DNA from: a bacterium
Lineage (GTDB): Bacteria; Krumholzibacteriota; Krumholzibacteriia; LZORAL124-64-63
Direction of reading: 5' to 3'
Length of the DNA stretch: 64,000 bases
Assembly (NCBI GenBank): GCA_024231905.1
Contig: JAAEQC010000177.1
Location: forward strand, 43,364 to 107,363
Shown piece after piece: positions 37,603 through 47,138 of this stretch; position 1 is the stretch's first letter; each line of letters opens with the position of its first letter. Under the pieces are notes generated by a model. It made no database searches. It was not told the origin of the DNA and saw only the letters and a program-made list of their open reading frames with translations. Both the position numbers and the translations under genes were made by a program.

Positions 37603-38607
37603 ATGCAGAAACGAACCCATGCCTGGATCGCCATCCGTGCCCTGGCCCTGCTCGAAGAGGAAGGCGAGACCGACGGACTCGTCTCCATTCTCAAGCCCCG
37701 CGTGCGCGAAAGCGCCGTAGGCTGCTGGCTACCCGATGACGCCTACTTCAAGAAGGGACACGGCCTGACGGCCAACCACACGTTCAAGATCGAGCCCCTG
37801 CAGAACGATCCCGCGGGGCGGTTCATCCTCAAGCGGGACGATTTGCTGGACCACCTCGACGCCAACACGGCACTCCACGGATTCCTGGCCGGACCGGAGA
37901 CGGAGAACGTGCTGACGGACGCCTGGTGGTCCGCCTCCTACAAGGCGGACCAGCCGAACGGGAGCCACCTGGCCGACGTGCTGTCCTCCCTGTACGACAC
38001 GCTCATGGACCTCATGCTGCTGGGCAACGAGGACGTCGCCGCACTCGTGCCCGGGGAGCCCGGCTTCCACGCGTACCTGCGCCCGAGCGTGACCATGGGC
38101 CGGGGCCAGATCACCACGTTCTTCTTGATGATGAGCCACTACGTGGCCGACTGTTTCATGCCGTGCCACTGCGACGGCCGGAAACTGGGCTCGTTCAACG
38201 ACGACATCGACGACGTCCACCATGACTGGGAGTGGCACTGGGACCGGGACATCACCGGCACCTACTTCGACAAGCCGAAGCTGTCCGTGTGCGAGGACGG
38301 TCCGACGGCGATCATGGCCCGGGCCGTGTCCATCGACGAGAAACTCGACCTGCAGTTCCCCGCCGCCGTGGCGATCGAACGAAACGACGACATCTGGGAA
38401 CAGGCCATTCATTGGTGCCGGGCTTCGTTCGCCCTGATGAGCCACCTCTTCCCCCCGGCCGACTATCCCTACGACGGCGACGATACGCCGTCTTTCACGG
38501 AACTGTTCGATGCCGAGCGGCAGAAGAAGTACGACGCCATCATCCTGCAGAGCGCGGTCTACACCGTGGCCTCCATCTGGAAGAAGGTATGGCTGAAATT
38601 CGGGTAG
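37603..38607 (+). CDS. Zinc-dependent phospholipase C-like / S1-P1-like hydrolase domain protein
   Basis: A 334-residue, mainly helical protein that resembles the zinc-dependent phospholipase C/S1-P1 nuclease superfamily. His and Asp residues at the right spacing are seen in KRTHAWIAIRAL (near the N-terminus, as in that family), GCWLPDDAYFKKGHG, then MMSHYVADCFMPCHCDGR, and DVHHDWEWHWDRD. These would bind the metal cluster. No signal peptide is evident, which is unusual for an enzyme of this family. GAGAGGAG precedes the ATG. The substrate could be a phospholipid or another phosphodiester. Confidence in the superfamily is moderate. Confidence 0.6.
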   Translation: MQKRTHAWIAIRALALLEEEGETDGLVSILKPRVRESAVGCWLPDDAYFKKGHGLTANHTFKIEPLQNDPAGRFILKRDDLLDHLDANTALHGFLAGPETENVLTDAWWSASYKADQPNGSHLADVLSSLYDTLMDLMLLGNEDVAALVPGEPGFHAYLRPSVTMGRGQITTFFLMMSHYVADCFMPCHCDGRKLGSFNDDIDDVHHDWEWHWDRDITGTYFDKPKLSVCEDGPTAIMARAVSIDEKLDLQFPAAVAIERNDDIWEQAIHWCRASFALMSHLFPPADYPYDGDDTPSFTELFDAERQKKYDAIILQSAVYTVASIWKKVWLKFG

Positions 38608-38622
38608 GGGCGAGACGGAGGA

Positions 38623-39234
38623 TCAGCTTCTCGATCTGTCCATCTTGAGATGGCCGAGGAACAGGAAGACCCAGCCGAGCGCCAGGTAGATCATGATGTC
38701 CAGCGGACTGGACTGTCCTAGTTCGGACATGGATGCCAGGTAGGGTTGTCCGAGCCGTCCGCAGAGGTACCATGCCGCGGTGATGAAAAAGACATAGGCC
38801 ACCAATTGAAGATCGGCACCGACCCGGGCCGCTCCGGATAGTGAGCCCCTGCGTTTTCCCCAGAGCCAGAGGATGCCCACGAAGCTGCTGAGGATCAGCC
38901 CGCCGCCGATGCCGAAAAGGAGCGGCATATGCCCGATTCTCGTGGCGAAATAGGCGAGGCCCGAGACCAGGAACAGGGCGACTCCCATGAGCCCGGCGCG
39001 CGATCCGTTCCGCGACGCGTGCAGGAGAATGCCGACGGCGGCGAGGATGGCGCCGACAGGCACCGAGAAGGCCCAGACCCAGAACGGGGGCTTCTCCAAT
39101 GACCACATCGTATCCTGGAGTTCACCCAGGGGCAGATTCCTGAACTGGGGCGCATTGATCCAGCTGCCGACCCAACCCACCAACACCATGTACAGAAGAC
39201 CCGCTACGAAGATGATCCAGCCGGCGCGCTTCAT
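38623..39234 (-). CDS. Integral membrane protein of unknown function
   Basis: A 203-residue protein with about six hydrophobic helices (for example IIFVAGLLYMVLVGWVG, FSVPVGAILAAVGILL, LVAYVFFITAAWYL) and a charged C-terminal end (FLGHLKMDRSRS). The start at 39234 is supported by GAGGAG. No family motif was recognised. It converges on the PLC-like gene with a 15-bp gap. Confidence 0.7.
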   Translation of the reverse strand: MKRAGWIIFVAGLLYMVLVGWVGSWINAPQFRNLPLGELQDTMWSLEKPPFWVWAFSVPVGAILAAVGILLHASRNGSRAGLMGVALFLVSGLAYFATRIGHMPLLFGIGGGLILSSFVGILWLWGKRRGSLSGAARVGADLQLVAYVFFITAAWYLCGRLGQPYLASMSELGQSSPLDIMIYLALGWVFLFLGHLKMDRSRS

Positions 39235-39399
39235 GATCGTACTCCTCGCAAACTCGGATCTCATCAAGGCCGGTGGGACGGTGCCATTGAGACTGATTGA
39301 CGCACGGCTGGCGGAAAATATTCCGTCGCCTCCGAGATACGGTTGCAGCCACAGAGCCTCGCGAAGAGTGGGTCAGGTCCCACTCACCGGCCTCACAGA

Positions 39400-41511
39400 T
39401 CACTTGACCAGCGTCATCCTCTTCGCCTCGCTGAACGCCCCCGCCTCCAGGCGATAGAAATACGTACCCGAGGCCACCTGCCGCCCGGATTCGTTCCGCC
39501 CGTTCCACACGCTCTCGTGGAAGCCGGGGTGGCGTTCCTCGTGAGTGATGAGGCTCTTCACCAGACGGCCGGAAACGTCGAAGACCCGCAGCGTCACCAT
39601 TTGACGATCGAGTATCTCGAAGGAGATCGTCGTCTGGGGGTTGAAGGGGTTGGGACGGCAGGCATGCAGGACGAGGCGTGACGCTCCCGCTCGCGGAACC
39701 CCACTGGCCTCCACGACCTGGAATGCCGTCGGTTGATCCCCCGGCGTGGCGTCGTCACCGTCGGTAATCGCTGCGGCTCGCGGACTGCTGTCTGCCCCGG
39801 TGAACAGGATATCGGCCTGGTTGCTGATCCAACCGAGGAAGCCATCCTGCACTACGACGTTGAAGCTCACGGCCGTGGACTCCAGAACGGACAAGGTTCC
39901 ACCCGAGACGAAATCGGCACCGGAGCCCAGTCGTATACCCACGGTGTGCGTGTTGGGGTCGTACTCGGCCTGGTCATCCCCCACCACATCGGTCTTCGGA
40001 CCGACGTTGGCGCCTCCGACCACCGCCAGCGAACCGGGCACCAGGTCGACGTTGGCATCGAGCAGGTCGATCAGTTCGATATCGATGCCGGCGTCGCTGC
40101 CGCTGTTGGAAACCTCGATCGTATAGCGGAGCGTGTCGCCGGGATTCACCAGGCCGCCGTTCAGGTCCTCGAAGAGCTTGGTCGCATCGTTCAGACATGG
40201 AGCATGGGTCGAGGTCGAGAAAACGACGGCGCCGACGTAGTACGAATCGCCGTTCGTGAAGGCCTCGATGGCGGCTGTCGTTTGGCCGGGAAAGACCCGT
40301 GACGTGACATCGAAGACATCCAGATCCATGCCGCCCATGGTTTCCATCGTACCCGCCAACTGGGGAAGGTCCCCGCTCACGGATACCGGTGCGCCCAGAT
40401 AGGTGCGACTGCCGTTGAAGATGTTCACAGCCGGATTCAGGGCGTCGAACACGTCGTCCGTGGCGTCGAGCGGCGCCGTGCCGAACCGGAGTCCGTCATC
40501 GAAGAAGTATCGATCGCCCTCGTACGCCAGAATCCCCAGCTTGGCGTCGTATCCCGCGACGGGAACCAGGAACCCGGACACGGAAACCGTACTCGGGCTA
40601 CCGCTCTCCGGCACATCGAAGCCGTCACAGAGCTCCAGATAGCGCAGCGGGGCGCCCTCCAGCTCGTAGAACACCACCATGGACCAGGCGGCGAAGAATC
40701 GTTCGCTGTCCAGGTCCACCGGAGATTCGAACTCCAGATCACCCACCCGGTACGCGCCGGAGCCGTGCTGGTGGACCAACGCCGTCACGTCGGCCATGCA
40801 CTGGACGACGCGGTACCAGTCGGAGTCCTGTTCCCAGGAATCATCGGCGATGACCGGCTCGCTGAACAGGGTTCCGCCCGAACCATCGGCACGTTCGAGC
40901 AGGATCTCCTGGTCGGCGGTAATCGTGTTCGGCGGAGCAGCCCAGTAAATAACGGCATGGGTGACGTCTGCGCCCGCCGGCAGGTTCAGCACTGCCGTCG
41001 TCCGCGCCAGATCCGGTGTGATGGCCGTACTGGCCATCGCGGTACCGCCGGCGTCATCCGAACGCCAAAGAATATCCGGTGCGGTGTCTGCGACATACCC
41101 GCCGCAGTAGCCGACATGGCCCACCACGGGATTCGCCCCGCTGGAAGCGCAATCCCAGCCCATGGTATTGCCCAAAACCACGAAGTCGCCGTGTTGGGTG
41201 ACGCGCGTTCGTGACAAGAGGTGCATGTCGTAACCGGCGGGCGCCGCAGCGCGGCTCGACTCGACTGCAGAGCAAGGGCCGGCCTTGGCGATGAGGGGCG
41301 AACCGATGGGCAGCCCCTTATCCCGGCTGAGCAGGGAGAAGGTGACGCCGTAGACGGCGGCGTACTCCGTGGTGATCGGCTGCAGGTCCGTGGTAGCGGC
41401 CCCGCCGGGCAGCGCCTCGAAGTCGATGGTCTGGGCGTGCACCGGCAAGGATAGAAGTCCTGCAGCTAAACAAATGGATAAGAAACGAAAAATTCCGAGA
41501 TTCTTCGACAT
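39400..41511 (-). CDS. Secreted protein with DUF11-like domain and sorting tail
   Basis: A 703-residue exported protein. It has a signal peptide of about 26 residues (ending PVHAQT) and a GGGGGAG site. Residues about 30-460 contain a repeated element (SRTRVTQHGDFVVLGNTMGWDC; HAVIYWAAPPNTITADQEILLERADG) seen in some surface proteins with DUF3344-like domains. Residues about 480-600 are a DUF11-type Ig domain (DTLRYTIEVSNSGSDAGIDIEL). The last 80 residues are the sorting domain: ACRPNPFNPQTTISFEI, VFDVSGRLVKSL, ASGTYFYRLEAGAF and KRMTLVK. The tail is closely related, at DNA level, to that of the protein ending at 59049. Function unknown. Confidence 0.8.
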   Translation of the reverse strand: MSKNLGIFRFLSICLAAGLLSLPVHAQTIDFEALPGGAATTDLQPITTEYAAVYGVTFSLLSRDKGLPIGSPLIAKAGPCSAVESSRAAAPAGYDMHLLSRTRVTQHGDFVVLGNTMGWDCASSGANPVVGHVGYCGGYVADTAPDILWRSDDAGGTAMASTAITPDLARTTAVLNLPAGADVTHAVIYWAAPPNTITADQEILLERADGSGGTLFSEPVIADDSWEQDSDWYRVVQCMADVTALVHQHGSGAYRVGDLEFESPVDLDSERFFAAWSMVVFYELEGAPLRYLELCDGFDVPESGSPSTVSVSGFLVPVAGYDAKLGILAYEGDRYFFDDGLRFGTAPLDATDDVFDALNPAVNIFNGSRTYLGAPVSVSGDLPQLAGTMETMGGMDLDVFDVTSRVFPGQTTAAIEAFTNGDSYYVGAVVFSTSTHAPCLNDATKLFEDLNGGLVNPGDTLRYTIEVSNSGSDAGIDIELIDLLDANVDLVPGSLAVVGGANVGPKTDVVGDDQAEYDPNTHTVGIRLGSGADFVSGGTLSVLESTAVSFNVVVQDGFLGWISNQADILFTGADSSPRAAAITDGDDATPGDQPTAFQVVEASGVPRAGASRLVLHACRPNPFNPQTTISFEILDRQMVTLRVFDVSGRLVKSLITHEERHPGFHESVWNGRNESGRQVASGTYFYRLEAGAFSEAKRMTLVK

Positions 41512-41757
41512 GGTCTTCTCCCCCGTCAAAACTGCTCCTTTTCCCCTCCCCAATATCTGATCCTGTCCTGATATCGACGCTGCAACGACAACGACTCGTG
41601 GCAGACGAATGCATGAGATTGCCGGTGATCATACCACACTTCATCGACCAGCCCGGTCTGTCGGCCAGGACAGGCCGCCAACCCTTCGACGAGCTGTCTG
41701 GCAAGATCCAGGGGGTGAAGCCGGAGCGATCTCCCACCATGTTCCGTGCCGGTGCGC

Positions 41758-42351
41758 TCAGTGCGAGTCCTCAGATTCCTCCAACTGCTCCCGCCAGTCG
41801 TTCAGCTCGCGCATACGCCGCCGGAACAGGTACGGAGCCTCGAACGGCACGGGGCCGACCTCGCGCGAGGCCGCCAGCACCGCTTCCGATTCGTCGGGCA
41901 GGCCGTTGTCCCCGTAGTGGCTGACGGTTTCCACCGCGTAGCCCGCGGCCACGATGAGAACCGAGAAGTTGCGTCCGTTGACGAAGAGGTAACCCAGTGT
42001 GCGTCCGTAGCCGTCGGTCTCGGCGGCCCTGAGCAACTCCACGGACTCGGCCATGGCGAAAACGCCTTCGGCGAAGGCCGTCGCCTCGGTACCGTAGGGC
42101 TGATCGTCGTACCAACCCATGGACGGATGGGCCACCTCCGGCGTATCGATACCCAGGATGCGGACGCGTTCGGCGTCCTCGTCACCCCAGCGGATGACGA
42201 CGGTATCGCCGTCGCCCACATCGACCAGGGCCTGGTCGACGGGAACCCGTTCGAGGCTGGGACGGGACTGGGTGCGGTCTTCGGCCCCGGCGTGGGTCGC
42301 GGCCAGCATCAGGACGAAAACGACAACGTGAAGGAGTCGACTCGGGAGCAT
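41758..42351 (-). CDS. Exported thermonuclease-like (SNase) protein
   Basis: A 197-residue exported protein of the staphylococcal-nuclease fold. The signal peptide is about 23 residues. The OB-fold begins with VDVGDGDTVVIRWGDEDAERV; catalytic residues of the family are visible in VRILGIDTPEV (Arg and Asp), YGTEATAF (Glu) and DGYGRTLGYLFV (Arg). A calcium-dependent cleavage of DNA or RNA in the periplasm or outside is expected. GGAGG precedes the ATG at 42351; an upstream in-frame ATG at 42951 would add about 200 residues of low-complexity sequence and is rejected. Confidence 0.9.
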   Translation of the reverse strand: MLPSRLLHVVVFVLMLAATHAGAEDRTQSRPSLERVPVDQALVDVGDGDTVVIRWGDEDAERVRILGIDTPEVAHPSMGWYDDQPYGTEATAFAEGVFAMAESVELLRAAETDGYGRTLGYLFVNGRNFSVLIVAAGYAVETVSHYGDNGLPDESEAVLAASREVGPVPFEAPYLFRRRMRELNDWREQLEESEDSH

Positions 42352-42505
42352 GGGAACCTCCGTGGCGCTGCGCATGATTCGGGACGGGGCGTGACGATTG
42401 ATGATAACAGGCCGGGAAGGAACAAGGTAGGATGACTCGGACTGATGGGGCCGGGCAGAGATGGCGGAATCCCCGGCGGATCCGATCACCGAGACAGGAG
42501 CGCCC

Positions 42506-42703
42506 ATGACCCTGGAAGCCTGGATCGCGATGGGGTGTGTCGCAGGAATCGTCGTGTTCGGTTCCCTGTACCGGAGAGCCTCGACCCGTATCTGGTACCG
42601 TGATTGGGACGGCGACGGAGTATCGGCCCGCAGTGTCTGCGGCGGCCTGTCGTTGATCTTCCTCGTGGTGCTTCTCGCGCTCGGGGTGCGTTGGCTGGGC
42701 TGA
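42506..42703 (+). CDS. Small membrane protein
   Basis: A 65-residue protein with two hydrophobic stretches (AMGCVAGIVVFGSL and LSLIFLVVLLALGVRWL) around a charged loop (STRIWYRDWDGDGVSARS). GGAG precedes the ATG at 42506. No family recognised. The upstream sequence (42461-42505) is also open but has no ribosome site. Confidence 0.45.
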   Translation: MTLEAWIAMGCVAGIVVFGSLYRRASTRIWYRDWDGDGVSARSVCGGLSLIFLVVLLALGVRWLG

Positions 42704-42787
42704 CCGGCCGCCAGCCCTGCACGCGACCGGGTTCTCACCCCAGGATCAGATCTGCCGCACGACTCACCGACAGCATGGGAGGATGGA

Positions 42788-43258
42788 ATGCTCCACCGTA
42801 TCTTCGTGATATCCTGTTTATCGTCGATTCTGCTGCTCGCTGCGTGCTCATCCGAACCGCCGGTCGATACCGTGGCGGAAGCCCAGGTGATTCGAGAGGT
42901 GAGCCGGGAGTGGTCGGCGGCCTTCGCGGTGAAGGATCTCGACGCGATCATGAGCTACTACGCGCCGGACGCGCTCCAGATGCCTGCCAACAGTCCGAGT
43001 ATCCAGGGCAAGGAAGCGATACGGGCCTGGTACGAGTTGTGGTTGCCGAACCCCGACGTCACTTCGACCTTCGCGCCCGACGTTATCGAGGTCGCGGTTT
43101 CGGGTGATCTGGCCTATGACCGCGGCACCTACCACTTCAAGCTGGATACGCCGGACGGCACCGTCGAGGATCGCGGCACGTACCTCATCGTCTGGAAGAA
43201 GATCGACGGCGAGTGGAAGACCCTCGCGGACATGAGCAACAGCGACGGCGGTTCGTGA
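42788..43258 (+). CDS. SnoaL/DUF4440-like lipoprotein
   Basis: A 156-residue lipoprotein with lipobox SILLLAAC (Cys about 20). A single cone-like alpha+beta domain follows: SREWSAAFAVKDLDAIMSYYAPDALQM is the usual beginning of the DUF4440/SnoaL-like fold, followed by YHFKLDTPDGTVEDRGTYLIVWKK. These folds bind small ligands or act as polyketide cyclases, but lipoprotein forms have no assigned role. GGGAGGATGGA precedes the ATG. Confidence 0.8.
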   Translation: MLHRIFVISCLSSILLLAACSSEPPVDTVAEAQVIREVSREWSAAFAVKDLDAIMSYYAPDALQMPANSPSIQGKEAIRAWYELWLPNPDVTSTFAPDVIEVAVSGDLAYDRGTYHFKLDTPDGTVEDRGTYLIVWKKIDGEWKTLADMSNSDGGS

Positions 43259-43280
43259 TCGCGAGCCAACGCGTGGCGGC

Positions 43281-43937
43281 TCAATCGAAGTCGTAGCCCA
43301 CGAGCCAGGTCATGGATTGCGAGGTATAGCTGAACAGGGACATTCCGACTCCCGGCACCACGTAGATGTCCGGCACCCGGATCGTATCGCCCTCGAGCGA
43401 GAGGTAATAGACGTCGGCCCGGACCTCTCCGAAGTCGGTGGTGACCTGGCTGTCCGCTGCGATGCAGACCAGCAGTGCACCCCCACCCCAGTCGTAGCTT
43501 TCCCCTACACTCCCCTTGCTCGGCGCCAACCGGCGGGGGACCTCGAGGAGATTCGTGCTCTCGCCTTCGACAGTACCGTAGAGGTAGAGGCCGTCGGCTT
43601 CGTTCCGCAACAACCGGCCAACCGGCCATATGGCCTTTCTCGTCCCGTCAGGGACCTCGACCTCGAGAGCCACGGTGACTGCGCCGTCACCCGCAGGGAT
43701 CGTGCGGTGTTCGAGAATCGTCCTGCTCGTGGGAATGATCGGGGCGCCTGGCTCGTTCATACGAAACGCATAGTGCCAGGTGTTGCCGACGTCCAAGGGC
43801 ATGACACCCTTACCACCGACGAGCGGTATCGAAGGGTCGTCATCGCCGCAACCGACACCGGTCACCAGAAAGACGACGAGAAGACAGGCCAGCCCACACC
43901 GCTTCGCAGACCATGATCGCATCCGGCGCGCATTCAT
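43281..43937 (-). CDS. Lipoprotein of unknown function
   Basis: A 218-residue lipoprotein with lipobox LVTGVGC at about 30, followed by GDDDPS. A beta-rich domain opens with PLDVGNTWHYAFRMNEPG, as in the lipoprotein at 26.6-27.4 kb; the two may be distant paralogs. No catalytic motif. AAAGG precedes the ATG at 43937. It converges on the DUF4440-like gene with a 22-bp gap. Confidence 0.7.
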   Translation of the reverse strand: MNARRMRSWSAKRCGLACLLVVFLVTGVGCGDDDPSIPLVGGKGVMPLDVGNTWHYAFRMNEPGAPIIPTSRTILEHRTIPAGDGAVTVALEVEVPDGTRKAIWPVGRLLRNEADGLYLYGTVEGESTNLLEVPRRLAPSKGSVGESYDWGGGALLVCIAADSQVTTDFGEVRADVYYLSLEGDTIRVPDIYVVPGVGMSLFSYTSQSMTWLVGYDFD

Positions 43938-44026
43938 GACGGGCCTTTCGGGAAATGGATTCGGCTATGAATTCGAAAACCGCGCGCGACGATAGTATAG
44001 CAGACTTCTCGACGGTGCCGGATCGC

Positions 44027-45268
44027 TCACGAGTCCTCCAGAAAAACTGCGCGAATCAAGTCCCCCATACCTGGTCCGGGATCACCGCAGTTGGTCAGGA
44101 CCGCAACTCCCGTACCGTCAGCCGGTCGGAAACCCAGCATTGTCATCACCCCTGGATCGGACCCGTTGTGGTACCAGAGGGTATCGCTACGGCCGCCGAG
44201 CGTCGTCGAATTCCAGCACAGCGCGCGTCCGAAGTGGCGATCATCGAGCATCGTGTCGAGGGTCGTGGCGTGCAAGACTCGCCGGCCAGCCAACTCGCCC
44301 TTCCCGGTCAAGGCAAGCAGGAAGCGGCCAAGGTCCGCCGCGCAGGAGCGCAGGAACCCGTCCGGATAGGTGGGGTGTCCGTACAGACAGAGGGGGCGCA
44401 GTGAGCCCGGTTCGCCCTCCGCATCGGGACCGTCCCGCCAAAGAGCCGCATCCATATCGGCGCGCAAGGAGTCACCCGCTGCCTCATCCGGGACACGTTC
44501 GTAGAGCATGGCGTGGCGCCCGGAATCGATGTTCGCCAGCATCCAGTCCGTGCCGTCCATGGCGAGCGGAGCGATGACGCGTTCCCGGGTCAGCGCGGTA
44601 AACGGCTGTCCAGTCACGCGCTCGGCCATGTGCCCGAGGAGACCGTAACCGATATTGCTGTAGGGGCGAGGCTCCTCCGGCGGATCAATCGTGCCCGGCG
44701 CCCAGGAGTGGAAGTTGTGCGCGGCATCCCAATTCGCGCCTCCGGGTACGAGGTACGCAGCCAGCCACTCGCCAAGAGGGATACTCGGGTCACCGCAGGC
44801 ATAGCCCGCATCGTACGCCGGCCCATCCGCCAGGGACGAGCGGTGGGTCAGGAGCTGTCGAACTGTGAGGGGCGTATCCGGGTAGCGCGGATTGCGCACG
44901 ACATACGGCAGGTGCTTGTCGATCGGCGTGTCGAGTCCGAGCCGCCCTGCCTCCACAAGTTGCATGATCGCCGTGGCCGTGAACACCTTGGTTACCGATG
45001 CGATGTTCAGCAGGGAGTTCACGCCCATGGGAACTCGACGCTCGCGGTCGGCCCAGCCGTGTGCACCCAGGAAATCGGTCTTCCCCGCGCGGACGACGCA
45101 GGTGGCGACTCCGGTGGGATAGTCGGCACCGAACAGGCTCGCCAGGTCGAGCGGTGGCGGAGCATCGGCGAATACCGGGCGGCCTCGCAGAGCGAATCCA
45201 AGGGCGGTGAGGGTCGTCGTGGCGAGGAACTTTCGGCGGGCGCGATCCACGGGTCTGTCCGGTTGCAC
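44027..45268 (-). CDS. Exported serine hydrolase of the beta-lactamase family (class C/S12-like)
   Basis: A 413-residue exported serine hydrolase. Signal with twin Arg-like RARRKFLATTTLTALGFAL. The catalytic motifs are SxxK in NIASVTKVFTATA, the Tyr motif in RPYSNIGYGLLGH, and the third motif in HNGSDPGVMTM. The family includes esterases, D-aminopeptidases and peptidoglycan-related enzymes; resistance is not implied. The start is GTG at 45268 with AAAGGA upstream. The full length matches the family. Confidence 0.9.
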   Translation of the reverse strand: MQPDRPVDRARRKFLATTTLTALGFALRGRPVFADAPPPLDLASLFGADYPTGVATCVVRAGKTDFLGAHGWADRERRVPMGVNSLLNIASVTKVFTATAIMQLVEAGRLGLDTPIDKHLPYVVRNPRYPDTPLTVRQLLTHRSSLADGPAYDAGYACGDPSIPLGEWLAAYLVPGGANWDAAHNFHSWAPGTIDPPEEPRPYSNIGYGLLGHMAERVTGQPFTALTRERVIAPLAMDGTDWMLANIDSGRHAMLYERVPDEAAGDSLRADMDAALWRDGPDAEGEPGSLRPLCLYGHPTYPDGFLRSCAADLGRFLLALTGKGELAGRRVLHATTLDTMLDDRHFGRALCWNSTTLGGRSDTLWYHNGSDPGVMTMLGFRPADGTGVAVLTNCGDPGPGMGDLIRAVFLEDS

Positions 45269-45475
45269 GGTTGGCGTCCTTTCTCCGGAGCGTCACCGCG
45301 AATCGTATTGTGTCTGTTACGTTCACAACCCGAGCGGCTTCACGACTACGTCACGCGTTTCCCAATGGTTTCCTTCCATACTTTGCTCGCCGAATAATCC
45401 GCCGCGGTGAGAATCAGCGATGGGACCTGTCACCCGTTTCCGACGTTTCGGGAGTGCTACGATTGTAGCAGTTTC

Positions 45476-45502
45476 GGGATGTTGGGAAAGGCAGGCAAGT
45501 CC
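45476..45502 (+). repeat. Alpha dispersed repeat, degenerate copy
   Basis: GGGATGTTGGGAAAGGCAGGCAAGTCC. It is related to the stronger copy at 46993-47022 also by its left flank (CGATTGTAGCAGTTT against AATCGTAGCCGCTTT). It lies 29 bp past the stop codon of the minus-strand gene ending at 45532. Confidence 0.45.
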
Positions 45503-45531
45503 AGGGCTGCGGACGAAACAACACTCGCGTC

Positions 45532-46668
45532 TCAGCGGGTCAACACGATTGTCCCCGTCCGCACGTGCCGACCCGACTCGAGCCGATAGGGGTATACGCC
45601 GGCTGCAAGGCGTGAAAGATCGACGACCACCTGATGATATCCGGCGCTCCGCCAATCCCCGGTCAACTCTTTTACCTGTCTGCCCCGGACGTCGTAGACG
45701 ACGATCCTGATCGGTCCGTCGCTGCCCAGCAGGTACCGGATCTCGGTGGTACCACGGCAGGGATTCGGATGACTCGGCAGCAGACTCAGTTCGAGAGGGG
45801 ACTCGTCGCTCTCCTCGTCGTCGACAGCGCTCACGTGCACTGGGACGAATTCTACAGTGTGAGTGCTGAAGCTTGGAACGCAGATCAGATCGTTCACGGA
45901 ATCATAGTAGATGTCGGCGGGGCTGGCGGGGCCGCCGGAGAAGATGATGTGACCCGAGAGCAGCGCATCGTCGTACCGGTGCACGGAGTCGGTCGTCCAC
46001 TCGGAAATGTAGATCCTCCCGGCGCTGTCCCGCACGATCCCGTCGTAGCCGCCGAGCCCGGAGTAGGCAAGGACCGAAATCGACGAATCGGCGATCGAGA
46101 TCGCCATGACGGGGCAGCCGGCGGTGCCCGGTGCCAGGGTCAACAGGCGGTGGTTATCCTCGTCGTACATGATGCCGTTGGGATTGAAGAGTCCCTGGTC
46201 GAACAGGAGCTCCGGAACGCCGTCGACGATGCGATAGAGCGCGTCACCCCAGTAATCGGTCAAATAGATCACGCCGTCGCGGTCAGAAGTGATGTCGTTG
46301 GGTAACCCGATCCCGGGGACCGCTATGAAGCCGACCAGAGCCGCGGTCTCCAGGCTGAACACGGCGATACCCGAGTTGGGATTCTCGCCGGCGGCGGCCA
46401 GCAGCGAGTCACCGTAGACGTAGAGCCCGGCAATGCTGTACGCGTCGACCAACTCGGTATTGAAATAGGTTTGGTTGCCGTTGCCGTCGATGCGGACGAT
46501 AGCCCCGCGGTCGCCGGGTCCGTCTCCGCGCCAGTTGGAGACGAGGTAGTGACCTCGCTCTGCGTCATAAACAATGCTCTCGGGATTGCTGAGTAAGTTC
46601 TGAGCTATACCGATAGCAGGTAACATCGGAGCGATCACGAAGACAGCCAACAAGATTCTGTGTACCAT
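45532..46668 (-). CDS. Secreted NHL/SMP-30-like propeller protein with sorting tail
   Basis: A 378-residue exported protein. Signal of about 22 residues (MVHRILLAVFVIAPMLPAIG). The body is a propeller with NHL-like strands (SNPESIVYDAERGHYLVSNW, LPNDITSDRDGVIYLTDYWG, FNPNGIMYDEDNHRLLTLAPG). The last 80 residues are a shorter sorting domain (LPSHPNPCRGTTEIRYLL, VYDVRGRQVKEL, LAAGVYPYRLESG, ending TIVLTR). The NPFNP motif is NPCRG here, so it is diverged. A ligand-binding or lactonase-like role is possible; no catalytic Glu/Asp cluster is clear. The ATG at 46668 has AAGGGA. Confidence 0.8.
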   Translation of the reverse strand: MVHRILLAVFVIAPMLPAIGIAQNLLSNPESIVYDAERGHYLVSNWRGDGPGDRGAIVRIDGNGNQTYFNTELVDAYSIAGLYVYGDSLLAAAGENPNSGIAVFSLETAALVGFIAVPGIGLPNDITSDRDGVIYLTDYWGDALYRIVDGVPELLFDQGLFNPNGIMYDEDNHRLLTLAPGTAGCPVMAISIADSSISVLAYSGLGGYDGIVRDSAGRIYISEWTTDSVHRYDDALLSGHIIFSGGPASPADIYYDSVNDLICVPSFSTHTVEFVPVHVSAVDDEESDESPLELSLLPSHPNPCRGTTEIRYLLGSDGPIRIVVYDVRGRQVKELTGDWRSAGYHQVVVDLSRLAAGVYPYRLESGRHVRTGTIVLTR

Positions 46669-46871
46669 TGCAGATCCCTTCTTGGCCGCTGCCGTCGGCA
46701 CCGTGAGCCGTTTCGCTTTGGATTGCGACCTGGGCCTACCAGATAATCCGTTCGAGTTGACATTATTGCGATTGCGATGGGGTGATTATAGCATGGATGG
46801 ATGTTCAAAATCATCCTACGCGCACTCGCTACCACCCTCAGATCCCGTAGACGACTCACCTTGGAGAACGT

Positions 46872-47022
46872 CGCCACTCAAAGAGCAACGGGGTTCTAAT
46901 CACCCAACCTCAGGCTGGATTGACCAACTTACCAGCGGTCGCCGGGAACGGCTCGCCTCAACACCTCCAGGCGACACAATCGTAGCCGCTTTGAGATGTC
47001 GGAAAATGGAAGGCAAGTACAC
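46872..47022 (+). repeat. Composite dispersed repeat (beta-prime block then alpha repeat)
   Basis: First part, 46872-46946, is similar over about 75 bp to 51280-51352; its plus frame reads RHSKSNGVLITQPQAGLTN against RHSKSSGVPIAQPRAGFTS, with changes mostly conservative, so it may be a decayed coding piece. Second part, 46956-47022, is the alpha repeat in its long form, shared with 54885-54950: CTCAACACCTCC at the left and ATGTCGGAAAATGG then AGGCAAGTACA at the right. No protein start or complete gene is present. Confidence 0.7.
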
Positions 47023-47138
47023 TCAGGTTCTCAGCCTCGGAGGGAGGCGTAAAAAGCGCTACTAGCCGATCAGGGGCCCCGGATGGGATACTAGGTAGCG
47101 ACAGATGAAGAGGCTCGGGTTGGATCAGCGGAGGAAAG

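Noticed and set aside
42352..42951. An N-terminal extension of the thermonuclease gene up to 42951
   Set aside because: The sequence is Ser/Arg/Thr-rich, overlaps two plus-strand genes, and would bury a good signal peptide with a GGAGG site.
44027..45268. Beta-lactamase as an antibiotic resistance gene
   Set aside because: The SxxK, YSN and HNG motifs fit the wide S12/class C-like family, which is mostly esterases and peptidases; nothing indicates resistance.
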